In this document: positions 7,325 through 17,370 of the stretch, in pieces | Position numbering within the stretch: position 1 is the first letter of the stretch | How the letters are laid out: every line of letters begins with the position of its first letter | Origin: Eubacterium nodatum ATCC 33099 | GTDB taxonomy: Bacteria > Bacillota > Clostridia > Peptostreptococcales > Anaerovoracaceae | Direction of reading: 5' to 3' | NCBI GenBank assembly: GCA_000510425.1 | Contig: AZKM01000028.1 | Span: 30,920 to 94,919, forward strand | DNA length: 64,000 nucleotides | The notes under the pieces: generated by a model | Databases searched by the model: none | What the model saw: the letters and a program-made list of their open reading frames with translations, nothing else | What the model was told of the DNA's origin: nothing | Program-made: the position numbers and the translations under genes

Positions 7325-8588
7325 ATTCTCTCAACCTCTGATAATCACTTCTTGAAATTTCTACAACGATTTCCGTTCCGTTATCTTTATAATCCATTGA
7401 AATAACATTTGTTTTTTCGCACAAATATGAGGATATATCCCCCCTGTCATAGGGAATTAAAAATTTTACGGTTGTATCATCAAAAATTCTTCTCCGCACT
7501 TCCTCCAAAAGTTCTTCAACACCCTCACCTGTTTTAGCTGAAATAAAAATTTTCTTATATTCCGATGGAGATGAATCATATTCCCTTACTATATCTATTT
7601 TATTAAATACTAATAATTTATTTTTATCTGCAACACCGATTTCTTCCAATACTTGATTTGTTACATCTATTTGAAATTGGTTGTCTTCATAACTTGAATC
7701 CACCACATGCAAAAGAAGATCTGCAAACTTCACCTCTTCTAAAGTAGCCTTAAATGCCTCCACTAAACCATGGGGTAATTTACTTATAAATCCAACGGTA
7801 TCCACCAAAATAAATTCCTGATTCGAACCCAGTTTAATATTTCTCTGTTGTGCATCCAATGTTGCAAAAAGCATATCTTTTTCTCTTACAGCCTTATCTT
7901 CTTTTTCTGCTAATGAAAGAATATTATTCATAATGGCAGACTTGCCTGAATTTGTATATCCCACTAAGGCTACAACCGGAATATCAGATTTTTCTCTCTT
8001 AGCTCTCTGAATCATTCTTGTGCTTTGAACTTTGCGAAGATCAGCTTTTATATCTTCTATGCGCTTCTCAATATGCCTTCTGTCCGTTTCAAGCTTTTTT
8101 TCTCCGGGACCTCTAGTTCCGATCCCTGCCCCCAGTCTGGATAATGATCTGCCAAACCCTAAAAGTCTGGGCATTCTGTATCTCAACTGAGCAAGCTCAA
8201 CCTGGAGCTTTCCTTCGGCAGAATCCGCTCTGGATGCAAATATATCAAGAATCAAAATTGTTCTGTCTATCACTTTTACATCTAAAGTTTCTTCAAGGTT
8301 TCTAAGCTGCATTCCGGTAAGCTCATTATTAAAGACCACCATATCAGCTTCCATTCTTTTTACCATTTCAGCAAGCTCTAAAACCTTGCCGCTTCCTATT
8401 AAAGTGGCACTGTTAGGTTTCGGAAGAATTTGTATCATTTCTCCGATCACCTGTATATTATCCGCTTCTGCAAGACCGGAAAGTTCTGCCATAGAATATT
8501 CGATATCTTCGGAGCGTGTAAAGCCAACAAGAATCGCCCTGTGTTTTTCCTCTTCAATCACTTGATTATCTTCTGTAAATCTTAGCAT
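7311..8588 (-). CDS. hflX: GTPase HflX
   Basis: 425 aa. The N-terminal HflX domain (about 1-195, with the glycine-rich GIGTRGPGEKKLE segment that contacts the ribosomal peptidyl-transferase region) is followed by an Obg-type G domain: G1 GYTNSGKS, G3 DTVGF, G4 NKID. HflX splits stalled or hibernating 70S ribosomes and is involved in heat stress in E. coli. The first gene of a two-gene unit with yigZ. All nucleotide-binding motifs are intact and length is normal. Confidence 0.95.
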   Translation of the reverse strand: MLRFTEDNQVIEEEKHRAILVGFTRSEDIEYSMAELSGLAEADNIQVIGEMIQILPKPNSATLIGSGKVLELAEMVKRMEADMVVFNNELTGMQLRNLEETLDVKVIDRTILILDIFASRADSAEGKLQVELAQLRYRMPRLLGFGRSLSRLGAGIGTRGPGEKKLETDRRHIEKRIEDIKADLRKVQSTRMIQRAKREKSDIPVVALVGYTNSGKSAIMNNILSLAEKEDKAVREKDMLFATLDAQQRNIKLGSNQEFILVDTVGFISKLPHGLVEAFKATLEEVKFADLLLHVVDSSYEDNQFQIDVTNQVLEEIGVADKNKLLVFNKIDIVREYDSSPSEYKKIFISAKTGEGVEELLEEVRRRIFDDTTVKFLIPYDRGDISSYLCEKTNVISMDYKDNGTEIVVEISRSDYQRLREFEVI

Positions 8589-8662
8589 TTTATACGCCGC
8601 CTTAATAAATTCTACACCTGTTCAGTGATGTTTCCCTTTCACATGTCCATATTGTAACACAA

Positions 8663-8688
8663 AGCTTGGAATATTCCTACTCCAAGCT
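8663..8688 (-). terminator. Probable terminator after codY
   Basis: An 8-bp inverted repeat AGCTTGGA/TCCAAGCT with a 10-nt loop, 44 bp after the codY stop. The T-rich stretch that follows on the minus strand is interrupted (TTTGTGTT), so efficiency is uncertain. Confidence 0.5.
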
Positions 8689-8731
8689 CGTTAACTTCAT
8701 TATGTATTTGCATCCTGAACCATGCAATTTA

Positions 8732-9508
8732 TTAAATATCCACCTTCTCAATTTCACTGCGCAAGAAATCATTTGTAATCTTAATTCTTGTTCCCTTCAT
8801 ACCCAAAGAACGAGATTCGATCACTCCGGCACTTTCCAATTTACGAAGTGCATTTACAATAACAGATCTTGTTATACCGGATTTATCTGCGATTTTGCTG
8901 GCAACAAGCAGACCTTCTTTTCCGTCCAGTTCTGCGAAAATCTTTGTTACAGCATCAAGTTCTGAATATGAAAGAGTCTCTAATGCCATGTTTACTGCAT
9001 TTTTTTCTCTTCCGTCTGCTTCTTCTTCAAGGGTGATTCCCCTTGCAACTTCAAGTCCGACAACGGTTGCACCGTATTCACAAATCGCAACATCTTCTTC
9101 GCTGTAAGCCTTTGACGGTCTCGCTAATAACAGAGTGGCAACACGCTTTCCTCCAAATATAATCGGAACAATTACATGATATTTATTTGCAAGCTCATAA
9201 CTATCTCCGTAAATTGCTTTGATACTGTCGTAAATCAGATTATCTTTAGTTTCTCTGAACTCCAGAAATCTGTCGTTATAAACCGATGGAAGAACCACTT
9301 TACCGTCCTCTTCAATCACCAAAGGTGCTTCCTCTCCATCTTCATACTTCGCCGCAAGAACTTTGCCTCTCTTATTTAAAATATAAATATTCGAGTTTAA
9401 CATCTCACCGATCACTTCACATAGTTCATCGAATGAAACATAACCTGTTGCGCTTTCTGACAACATCCAATTCAATTTTCTGATACGTGTTAAAAGTTGT
9501 TGACTCAT
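8732..9508 (-). CDS. codY: GTP-sensing global repressor CodY
   Basis: 258 aa. An N-terminal GAF domain binds branched-chain amino acids and GTP. The C-terminal winged helix contains the very conserved recognition stretch ASKIADKSGITRSVIVNALR and then LESAGVIESRSLGMKGT. CodY represses amino-acid uptake, biosynthesis and stationary-phase genes when nutrients are plentiful. It lies 29 bp after hslU in the order topA-hslV-hslU-codY, matching the order around codY in Bacillus, although trmFO and xerC found there are absent. Start is set by AAGGAG 6 nt upstream of the ATG. Confidence 0.97.
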   Translation of the reverse strand: MSQQLLTRIRKLNWMLSESATGYVSFDELCEVIGEMLNSNIYILNKRGKVLAAKYEDGEEAPLVIEEDGKVVLPSVYNDRFLEFRETKDNLIYDSIKAIYGDSYELANKYHVIVPIIFGGKRVATLLLARPSKAYSEEDVAICEYGATVVGLEVARGITLEEEADGREKNAVNMALETLSYSELDAVTKIFAELDGKEGLLVASKIADKSGITRSVIVNALRKLESAGVIESRSLGMKGTRIKITNDFLRSEIEKVDI

Positions 9509-9537
9509 ATCATTCTCCTTTTCTTTTTAAAAAATCA

Positions 9538-10980
9538 CTATAATATATACTTATCTATATCGTCCCTTTTTATTGTGTCCATAAACTTATTCCGAACGAA
9601 TTCCCTGTCAATTACAAATTTCCCATCTGCACTTGTTTCAGGTATTTCAAATGAAATATCTTCTAAAAGTTTTTCCAAAATAGTGTGAAGTCTCCTGGCA
9701 CCGATGTTCTCATTCTGTTCGTTCATCAGAAATGACATCTCTGCAATTTCGTCTATAGAATCCTCTGTAAATTCCAAATCGATCCCTTCTGTTGAGAGTA
9801 ATGCCTGCTGCTGCTTCGTTATTGCATTTTCAGGAACTGTTAAAATCTTTACAAAGGCATCTTTATCCAAATTTTCCAATTCTACACGAATCGGGAATCT
9901 TCCTTGCAGCTCGGGAATCAAATCAGTGGGTTTCGCTGTATGAAAAGCACCTGCACCTATAAACAAAATATGGTCTGTTTTCAATGGTCCATATTTCGTG
10001 TTCACCACACTTCCTTCAACTATGGGCAGAATATCTCGTTGTACACCTTCCCTCGATACATCGGCACCGGAAGAATATCTGCTTCCGGACGCAATTTTAT
10101 CTATCTCATCAATAAAGATAATTCCGTTTTGTTCTGCATTTTCAAGAGCTTCGTCTGTTACCTGATCCATATCAAGTAAATTCTGAGCCTCTTCTTCCCT
10201 TAAAATTTTTCTGGCGTCCTTGACACGAACTCTTTTTTTCTTTGTCTTTTTAGGGAGCATGTCTCCAAAAATATTACCGATAGCAATACTCATGCCTTCA
10301 TTACTCATGTCAAGCTGATTTCCCTTGGGGGTATCTTTCACCTCTATCTCAACAAACTGTTCTTCCAGAAGTCCTTCCTTAAGCTGCTGTCTCACCTGCT
10401 GCCTTGCCATGTCAATATCTAACGGCTCGGTTTTCTCTGATTCGTTTTTTTTCTGACTTTCCTCATACTGCTGCTTTTGGCTTATATATCCACTGTTATT
10501 TAGGAGAAAATCAAAAGGATTGGCAGTCTTATGACTGTTTTCATCCTTCTTATCTCCCGGAATCATAGCTTCAACTATCCTGTCTTCTGCCAGTTTTTCA
10601 GCAATTTCATACTTATCTTCAAGTTTACTCTGCTTTGTAATTCTAACAGAAGCTTCTGCCAAATCTCTTATCATAGAATCAACATCACGTCCCACATAGC
10701 CTACTTCCGTAAACTTAGTTGCTTCAACCTTTACAAAAGGTGCTTTCATCAATTTTGCCAGTCTTCTCGCAATTTCAGTTTTACCGCAGCCTGTAGGTCC
10801 CATCATTAAAATATTTTTAGGAGTAATCTCCTCCCTCATTTTTTCCGGAAGCAGGCTTCTTCTATACCTGTTTCTCAGTGCAATGGCAACTGACTTCTTT
10901 GCATCATCTTGACCGATAATATATTTATCTAATTCAGAAACTATTTCTTTTGGTGTCATGCTTTTGATTTTTTCAGCCAT
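9538..10980 (-). CDS. hslU: ATP-dependent protease ATPase subunit HslU (ClpY)
   Basis: 480 aa AAA+ unfoldase that forms hexamers, unfolds substrates and feeds them to HslV. Walker A GPTGCGKTE (about residue 57), pore loop GYVGRD, Walker B IIFIDEIDKIA, a long inserted I domain (about 110-245, rich in Gln/Lys/Glu) and a C-terminal sensor region ending in the short hydrophobic tail (DKYIL) that activates HslV. It starts 10 bp after hslV. All catalytic motifs are intact. Confidence 0.97.
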   Translation of the reverse strand: MAEKIKSMTPKEIVSELDKYIIGQDDAKKSVAIALRNRYRRSLLPEKMREEITPKNILMMGPTGCGKTEIARRLAKLMKAPFVKVEATKFTEVGYVGRDVDSMIRDLAEASVRITKQSKLEDKYEIAEKLAEDRIVEAMIPGDKKDENSHKTANPFDFLLNNSGYISQKQQYEESQKKNESEKTEPLDIDMARQQVRQQLKEGLLEEQFVEIEVKDTPKGNQLDMSNEGMSIAIGNIFGDMLPKKTKKKRVRVKDARKILREEEAQNLLDMDQVTDEALENAEQNGIIFIDEIDKIASGSRYSSGADVSREGVQRDILPIVEGSVVNTKYGPLKTDHILFIGAGAFHTAKPTDLIPELQGRFPIRVELENLDKDAFVKILTVPENAITKQQQALLSTEGIDLEFTEDSIDEIAEMSFLMNEQNENIGARRLHTILEKLLEDISFEIPETSADGKFVIDREFVRNKFMDTIKRDDIDKYIL

Positions 10981-10990
10981 TTCATACCTC

Positions 10991-11530
10991 CTATAGTTTT
11001 TTCACTGTTATATTATCGTTTGTATAAACGCAAATCGATGATGCAATCTTCAGCGATTCCCTTACAACATCTTCTGCACACATATCTGTGTGATTAAAAA
11101 GTGCATTCGCCGCAGAGTAAGCGTAATTTCCACCTGAACCGATTGCCACAAAATCCTGATCAGGAGCAATAACTTCTCCGTTTCCGGAAATAATCAGCAT
11201 CTGATCCTTGTCCGCAACAATCATCAATGCTTCTAAATTTCTCATACCCTGATCGCTACGCCACACACGGGCTAAATCCACTGCCGCCCGTTTTAAATTT
11301 CCGCCATGTTCAACCAGTTTTTTCTCAAATTTTTCCGTTAGCGAAAAAGCATCTGCTACTGCACCTGCAAATCCGGTTAAGACTTTATCATTAAAAATCT
11401 TCTTCACCTTGACTGCACCATTTTTCATTATGGCAGTTTCGCCCATCGTAACCTGTCCATCACCACCAATTGCCACATCATCCATACCACGGCGTACTGC
11501 ACAGATTGTAGTTGCATGAAATTGTATCAT
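10991..11530 (-). CDS. hslV: ATP-dependent protease peptidase subunit HslV (ClpQ)
   Basis: 179 aa, an N-terminal-nucleophile peptidase of the proteasome beta type. The N-terminus MIQFHATTICAV keeps a short leader as in Bacillus ClpQ, where a Ser two residues before the alanine may serve as nucleophile; here the ATT threonine is the obvious candidate after processing, so the mature terminus is not certain. GDGQVTMG, GFAGAVADAF and IGSGGNYA are family signatures. It lies 3 bp after topA and 10 bp before hslU. Confidence 0.95.
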   Translation of the reverse strand: MIQFHATTICAVRRGMDDVAIGGDGQVTMGETAIMKNGAVKVKKIFNDKVLTGFAGAVADAFSLTEKFEKKLVEHGGNLKRAAVDLARVWRSDQGMRNLEALMIVADKDQMLIISGNGEVIAPDQDFVAIGSGGNYAYSAANALFNHTDMCAEDVVRESLKIASSICVYTNDNITVKKL

Positions 11531-11533
11531 TTT

Positions 11534-13591
11534 CTACTCCTTATAGTCACATTCCTGATTGGAACATACTAATCCTTTTTCCCCTTTAGTTATCTTCTCT
11601 GTGAGCAAGCTTCCACATTTTGGGCATGCCTTATTGACCGGCTTATTCCAGTATGACATGTCACATTCCGGATAACCGCTGCATCCGTAAAAAATCTTTC
11701 CCCTCTTACTTTTCTTCTCGATTACATCTTTACCACATTTCGGACATTTCACACCTATAGCTTTCAAAATCGGCTTAGTATTCCTACATTCCGGATAACC
11801 GCTGCATGCAATAAAATCTCCATACCTTCCTGCCTTAAACACCATAGGTTTCCCGCATAGTTCGCAAACCTCCCCCGTAGGCTTATCTTCTACAACAACC
11901 TTCTCAATTGCGGCATCTGCTTTTTCAAGATCCTTTCTGAACGGACCGTAAAAATCTCTTATAATCTGTTTCCATTCATGACCTGTCGTCTCAACCTCAT
12001 CCAGTCTATCTTCCATTGATGCGGTAAATCTCACATCGACAATCTCTTTGAAATACTCTTCCATAAGGCCGGTTACCAAAAAGCCGAGTTCCGAAGGAAT
12101 TAAAGATTTCTTTTCCTTCTTTACATATCTTCTTTCCCCTAAGGTACCTACTATAGGTGCATAGGTACTGGGTCTTCCTATGTTAAGTTCTTCCAAAGTT
12201 TTCACAAGACTTGCCTCCGTAAATCTTGCAGGAGGTTGGGTAAAATTCTGTTCACCTTTTATATCTATCAGCTTCAGTTCTTCTCCTTCATTTAACTCCG
12301 GCAAAAGATTATCTTTTTCCTCATCTGCTGTTTTATACACCTTCTGATATCCGTCAAACAAACGCTTCGAGCCATTTGCCCTAAATCTGTACTTACCGTT
12401 TTCAATATCCACCTGCATACTGTCATACCGTGCTGCTGCCATTTGACTGGCTACAAATCTGGTCCAAATCAATTTATATAACTTAAACTGATCTCCTGAC
12501 AGATATTCCTTAATACCCTCCGGTTTCAAATTTACATCGCTTGGTCTGATAGCTTCATGAGCATCTTGAACATCTTTGCGCTTGCTTGAAAAGATATTAT
12601 TTGCTGAATATTCTTCCCCAAATTCTTCCGTCACATAGGAAGCTGCCGCTGCTTTTGCCTCGTCGGACACACGAACCGAATCTGTTCTGAGGTAGGTAAT
12701 AAGACCCATAGTTCCCCTCTTTCCCACATCGATTCCTTCATAAAGTTGCTGCGCCACCACCATTGTCTTTCTGGTATTGAAATTCAGTTTATTGGCAGCA
12801 TCCTGCTGCATACTGCTTGTTGTAAACGGAGCATACGGTTTCTTTACTCTGGGTTTTTCTATGATTTTGCTCACTGAATATTTGTTATATGACAGTTCCT
12901 CTAAAATCTTATCATTTTCTTCCTTACTTGAAATCTTTATTTTCTTTCCGTTCTTATAGCTCAACTTTGCTGTAAAGTTTTTCTTCTTATTAAATTCTGC
13001 TGTAATCGTCCAATATTCTTCCGGAACGAAGTTTCTGATTTCTTTCTCTCTATCGCAAATAATCTTAAGGGCTGCAGATTGTACACGACCGGCAGAAAGA
13101 CCTTTTCGCACCTTTCTCCAGAGAAGGGGACTTATCTGATAACCTACCAGTCTGTCTAAAACTCTTCTTGCCTGCTGGGCATCCACAAGACTTAAGTCAA
13201 TTGCTCTCGGGTTTTTAATAGCCTCTTTTATTCTATTTTTTGTGATTTCGTTGAATTCTATTCGACATGGACTTCCAGGATCAATTCCAAGCAAGAAAGC
13301 CAGGTGCCATGAAATAGCTTCACCTTCCCTGTCCGGGTCAGTTGCCAGATAAATTTTACCTGCCTTCTTAGCTTCCTTCTTAAGTTCCTTGATCAAGTCT
13401 CCCTTTCCTCGTATAGAAATATATTGAGGTTCAAAGTCATTCTCCACATCAATTCCAAGCTTACTCTTCGGTAAATCCCTTACATGCCCGACAGAGGCAA
13501 CCACCTTATACCGTGAACCTAAATATTTACCGATAGTCTTGGCTTTAGACGGTGACTCAACTATCACTAATGTTTTCTTTGTAGTAGCCAT
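11534..13591 (-). CDS. topA: DNA topoisomerase I
   Basis: 685 aa type IA topoisomerase that relaxes negative supercoils. N-terminal Toprim domain (VIVESPSKAKTI, then DPDREGEAI), central gate domain with the active-site Tyr in GLITYLRTDS, and three C-terminal zinc ribbons (each with two CxxC-type pairs; the third is CPKCG and CSNQEC). I chose the ATG at 13591, preceded by GGGAGG, rather than the upstream extension beginning MCYNAF. Between dprA and hslV, as in many Firmicutes. Confidence 0.97.
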   Translation of the reverse strand: MATTKKTLVIVESPSKAKTIGKYLGSRYKVVASVGHVRDLPKSKLGIDVENDFEPQYISIRGKGDLIKELKKEAKKAGKIYLATDPDREGEAISWHLAFLLGIDPGSPCRIEFNEITKNRIKEAIKNPRAIDLSLVDAQQARRVLDRLVGYQISPLLWRKVRKGLSAGRVQSAALKIICDREKEIRNFVPEEYWTITAEFNKKKNFTAKLSYKNGKKIKISSKEENDKILEELSYNKYSVSKIIEKPRVKKPYAPFTTSSMQQDAANKLNFNTRKTMVVAQQLYEGIDVGKRGTMGLITYLRTDSVRVSDEAKAAAASYVTEEFGEEYSANNIFSSKRKDVQDAHEAIRPSDVNLKPEGIKEYLSGDQFKLYKLIWTRFVASQMAAARYDSMQVDIENGKYRFRANGSKRLFDGYQKVYKTADEEKDNLLPELNEGEELKLIDIKGEQNFTQPPARFTEASLVKTLEELNIGRPSTYAPIVGTLGERRYVKKEKKSLIPSELGFLVTGLMEEYFKEIVDVRFTASMEDRLDEVETTGHEWKQIIRDFYGPFRKDLEKADAAIEKVVVEDKPTGEVCELCGKPMVFKAGRYGDFIACSGYPECRNTKPILKAIGVKCPKCGKDVIEKKSKRGKIFYGCSGYPECDMSYWNKPVNKACPKCGSLLTEKITKGEKGLVCSNQECDYKE

Positions 13592-13672
13592 TCTCCCTCC
13601 CAAAATATTTGATGAACAAAACGCATTGTAACACAAATTCTCGATTTGTCAAATATTCTAACAATTCATCAG

Positions 13673-14520
13673 CTATATTGCAAATACTTTCCCCAAAGAA
13701 CTGTCTACTAAACCCTTTATCTCTAAAATCGTTAAAATCCCATTTATTTTTTCAGGTGACATCATGGTTTCCCTGCAAATATCATCTACAGTAACTTCTG
13801 AACTTTTCATTACTGCCTTCAGAACTCGTTCTTCATCTTCTCCTAATTTTAAAATATCCCTTTTTTCTCTTTGTGGCTCAAGCCCCAGATCCCGTATTAA
13901 ATCATCAATTATAAATAAAGGCACCGCACCGTCACGAATTAACATATTAGCACCAAAACTTGACATACTGGTTATATTTCCCGGTACAGCATATACATTT
14001 CTGCCCTGAGATGCTGCCAGTTCTGCTGTGATTAAAGAGCCGGACTTTCTACCTGCCTCCACCACTACCGTGCTTTCACACAGCCCACTGATTATTCTGT
14101 TTCTCTGTGGAAAATGATATGCTCTTGGGCTTGTTCCATCCGGATACTCACTGATTACAAGACCTTCTGCCTTAATTCTATCCATCAGTCTTCTGTTTTG
14201 AGCAGGATAATACCGGTCTATTCCGCAACCTAAAACTGCTATTGTTTTACCACATGAATCCAATGCACCGAAATGTGCTGCGGTATCAATACCTATAGCA
14301 AGACCGCTAACTACTGTTATTCCCGATTCAGCCAATCTCTTTCCGATTTGTTTTGCAACAATCTCACCATACTTACTTGCCTTTCTGCTTCCCACCACAC
14401 CGACTGCCGTTTTTTTAAAATACTGACATCTCCGTCATAATAAAGTTTATCCGGTGGATCACTTATTTCTTTCAGTAATTTCGGATAATACTCATTTTCT
14501 CTATCTATAAAGTTATTCAT
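13673..14520 (-). pseudogene. dprA: DNA processing protein DprA, split by a one-base frameshift
   Basis: DprA loads RecA on incoming single-stranded DNA in natural transformation. The first frame (ATG at 14520) encodes MNNFIDRENEYYPKLL and DPPDKLYYDGDVSILKK, then goes out of frame at the A7 run (14410-14416) and stops near 14317. The rest (Rossmann core VVGSRKASKYGE, SGLAIGIDTAAH, PQRNRIISGL, PGNITSMSSFGAN and a C-terminal winged helix) continues in another frame to 13673. Adding one A gives an uninterrupted protein of about 282 aa reading KKTAVGVVGSRKA. The N-terminal SAM/HhH-like region is also very short. The start overlaps the yifB stop (ATGA). It could be a true inactivation, reversible slippage or a sequencing undercall. 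Confidence 0.9.
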
Positions 14521-16052
14521 CTGAGTCCGTCCTCTCTATACTGAATCGCCTCAGATAAATCCATAAGTTCCACCGCATCCGATTGACGCAGATCTGCAAC
14601 AGTCCTTGCCACTTTTTTAATTTTAGTCAAAGTTCTTGGATTTAATTTGTAATTTATATATGCACTTTGTAAAAAATCTTCTTCATATTTCCCAAGTGAA
14701 ACATATTTTTCAAGCAACTTTATATTCATTTGAGCGTTAACCCTTATAGATGTATTCTGAAAGCGTTCATCCTGAATCTCTCTGGCAGTTTCTATACGCT
14801 TCCTCATTTCTTTAGAATCCAGAGACTCTGCATTTCTATATTCCTCATATTTTATGTTATGCAGACGAATATGGAGATCAATTCTATCCATTATAGGACC
14901 GGATATTTTATTTCTATACCGCTCCACTTCACCTGCACTGCATGTGCATTCTCTCTCTGCATCTCCGTAGTACCCACACTTGCACGGGTTTGTTGCCGCC
15001 ACCAGTAAAAAATCTGCCGGATAAGTATATTTATTACCTAATCTGGATATATCTATTTTCTTTTCTTCCAAGGGCTGACGCAATAAATCAATAACATTTC
15101 TGTTAAATTCTCCTAATTCATCTAAAAATAAAACACCCTTATTGGCAAGAGTTATCTCTCCCGGAACAGGAGTCATTCCTCCGCCAATCAGCGAAGTTCC
15201 CGTAATTCTGTGATGAGGTCTTCTAAAAGGTCTCTGTGTAACTAATTGGTTTGATTCACTAAGCCGTCCGGAAACGGAGTAAACTCTGGTAATTTCAAGA
15301 ATTTCATCGAAATTAAGTTTCGGCATTATATTAGGAATGCGCTCTGCAAGCATGGTTTTCCCGGTGGAAGGGCTTCCGGTCATCAATAGCCCATGTCCGC
15401 CTGAAGCCGCAACCATTATAGCTCTTTTTGCAGCTTCCTGGCCTTTCACATCATAAAAGTCCGGGTAAATATTTTCCCTCTCATCTTTGACATCCGAAAT
15501 TTTCCATGGCTTTACCCTGCACATTCGGCATTTCATATTAAAATGATTCAAAACCTCTGACAGCCTATCTGCATAATAGATATCCAAATCTGCCACCAAA
15601 CCGGCTTCCTTTGCATTTCCCGAAGGGATAACTATTTTCTTGATATCACAGCCATCGGAGTTTTCTTTAAGTGCCGTTAACATTGATAATACTCCGTTCA
15701 CCCTCTTCAGTCTGCCATCTAAAGAAAGTTCACCTATGAAGCACCATGATTCCAAATCATCGGTCATAATCTGTCTGGTGTCTGCCAAAATCCCCATCGC
15801 CATAGGTAAGTCAAAATAGCTGCCCTTTTTTCTTATGTCCGCAGGAGATATATTTATTACGATTCTCTCCACGGGAAATTCATACCCCGAATTGATTATT
15901 GCAGATCTTATCCGTTCCCTTGCCTCTTTAATCGTCACATCCGCAAGTCCTACAATATAAAACCCCGGCATTCCCCTTGTAATATCTGTTTCAACCACGA
16001 CCGGCATTGCATTCAGACCGTACAGGGCAGCCGTATTAACCTTTGACAACAT
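14517..16052 (-). CDS. comM: YifB/ComM family Mg-chelatase-like AAA+ ATPase
   Basis: 511 aa. The N-terminal Lon-like fold domain (about 1-170) is followed by a Mg-chelatase AAA+ module (Walker A GSPSTGKTM, Walker B GVLFLDELGEF, sensor region LVAATNPCKCGYYGD) with a Cys pattern, and a C-terminal Mg-chelatase helical domain. In naturally competent bacteria ComM is a hexameric helicase that helps branch migration during transformation; the role elsewhere is unclear. It overlaps dprA, another transformation gene, so the pair makes sense functionally. All ATPase motifs are intact. Confidence 0.93.
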   Translation of the reverse strand: MLSKVNTAALYGLNAMPVVVETDITRGMPGFYIVGLADVTIKEARERIRSAIINSGYEFPVERIVINISPADIRKKGSYFDLPMAMGILADTRQIMTDDLESWCFIGELSLDGRLKRVNGVLSMLTALKENSDGCDIKKIVIPSGNAKEAGLVADLDIYYADRLSEVLNHFNMKCRMCRVKPWKISDVKDERENIYPDFYDVKGQEAAKRAIMVAASGGHGLLMTGSPSTGKTMLAERIPNIMPKLNFDEILEITRVYSVSGRLSESNQLVTQRPFRRPHHRITGTSLIGGGMTPVPGEITLANKGVLFLDELGEFNRNVIDLLRQPLEEKKIDISRLGNKYTYPADFLLVAATNPCKCGYYGDAERECTCSAGEVERYRNKISGPIMDRIDLHIRLHNIKYEEYRNAESLDSKEMRKRIETAREIQDERFQNTSIRVNAQMNIKLLEKYVSLGKYEEDFLQSAYINYKLNPRTLTKIKKVARTVADLRQSDAVELMDLSEAIQYREDGLR

Positions 16053-16077
16053 CTATAATCCCTCCTCTTTCGCACAT

Positions 16078-16410
16078 CTAAAAGCAAAAATAATTTTGCC
16101 TTATTAAAATTTCAACGACTTGAAATCTTATGGAGAGATTATTTATCTTATTGGAAAGTATATAAAACCTTCCTATTTTCTTTAACTTATTTTGTTTATT
16201 GCTCCCGACATTTTCTGCCGGTCTGCCATACCTCATAGAAGTTCTGGTTTTTACTTCTACCACGAAGAGCTCTTTTGAGTTTTTGCATATTATATCAGCT
16301 TCACCGAATTTGCATCTGAAATTACGCTCAAGAATTTCATAACCTTGAGCATATAACATTCCTGCAGCCATTTCTTCGCCATAATATCCTAATAGTTTCT
16401 TATCCTTCAT
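16078..16410 (-). CDS. YraN/UPF0102 family predicted nuclease
   Basis: 110 aa. The family motifs are clear: GYYGEEMAAGMLYAQGYEILERNFR, then GEADIICKN and LFVVEVKTR, the D-ExK pattern of a PD-(D/E)xK nuclease fold resembling Holliday junction resolvases. Its C-terminus (VVEILIRQNYFCF) is a little short and atypical, since family members usually end around an Asn-Ala-Phe. First of the comM-dprA-topA string, 25 bp before yifB. Function in the cell is not established. Confidence 0.85.
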   Translation of the reverse strand: MKDKKLLGYYGEEMAAGMLYAQGYEILERNFRCKFGEADIICKNSKELFVVEVKTRTSMRYGRPAENVGSNKQNKLKKIGRFYILSNKINNLSIRFQVVEILIRQNYFCF

Positions 16411-16490
16411 CTTGATACCTTCCTATGCGTTTTGCATAATACCATATAAAAACGGTTCTCTATTTTAAAGGCATCCTATCTCTTTTATAT

Positions 16491-17342
16491 TTATAAATTA
16501 TATTTTTTCCCATTTGTTGTCAATAGCTTTTTTATGGCAAAAGCTATTCCGTTTTCGTCATTTGATAATGTCACAAAATCTCCCTGACATTTAATGTGTT
16601 CCCCGGCATTTCCCATAACAACACCTATTTTTGCCATTTGAAGCATGGATAAGTCATTGGGGCTGTCACCGAATGCCATCAGATGTTCATCTGTCAGTCC
16701 CAGTTTTTCCAGCAAAAATAACAACGCATTTGCTTTAGTTGTGGTTTCTCCGCCCACCTCCAAATTATTGTGAAAAGATGATGTTATCGTAATATTATCA
16801 AGCCTGCTCAATACATGCTCCATCCTCCTTTGATCGGATAAATTTCTGAACACCATATTTATATTCTCTACGCAGGTTTTATTTTTAATCACAAAGTCGT
16901 TCAGATTTTTCACCGGATATCTTGTGTTAAGAACATAATCCGGACTTCTGAAATCAGAACCGTTTTCCTTAATATCATAGTATTCTCCTGCATCAATATA
17001 TGCTTTACCGCCAATGGAAACATCCACAGAAAAACTCTCATTTTTCAAGATTTCCATAACAGTTTCAACAGAATCCGGAGAAATCGGATTTTCATATATA
17101 ACTTCGCTGTTCAATACATCTGTAATCATTGCTCCATTACAGGTAATCACATATTCCAGACCCTTTATCTTAAAAATCTCAGAGGGCAGTTTGTCCCAAA
17201 CCCTCCCTGTACAAACTACAACATGTATACCATTAAGGTGTGCCCATTCCAATGCACCTAACGTTTCACCTGAAATAGTCCCCCTGCTGTTAAATGTAGT
17301 TCCGTCTAAATCCAGGGCAATCATTTTTATATTTTTACTCAT
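16491..17342 (-). CDS. Cof-type HAD-IIB phosphatase
   Basis: 283 aa. The HAD motifs are all present: motif I ALDLDGT, motif II CTGR, Lys in TKANAL, and motif IV GDSPNDLSML. The large cap domain sits between motifs II and III (about 85-200). These cytosolic Mg-dependent phosphatases act on sugar phosphates, flavin or pyridoxal phosphates; the substrate is not predictable. Divergent from trkA, with a shared 159-bp intergenic region that contains two near-identical repeats. Confidence 0.92.
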   Translation of the reverse strand: MSKNIKMIALDLDGTTFNSRGTISGETLGALEWAHLNGIHVVVCTGRVWDKLPSEIFKIKGLEYVITCNGAMITDVLNSEVIYENPISPDSVETVMEILKNESFSVDVSIGGKAYIDAGEYYDIKENGSDFRSPDYVLNTRYPVKNLNDFVIKNKTCVENINMVFRNLSDQRRMEHVLSRLDNITITSSFHNNLEVGGETTTKANALLFLLEKLGLTDEHLMAFGDSPNDLSMLQMAKIGVVMGNAGEHIKCQGDFVTLSNDENGIAFAIKKLLTTNGKKYNL

Positions 17343-17370
17343 TTTTCAATCCCTTATTTTGATATTGTCA

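Noticed and set aside
16078..16410. A sixth A-run frameshift at the end of yraN
   Set aside because: The C-terminus is slightly atypical, but shifting the frame does not restore a recognisable family ending.
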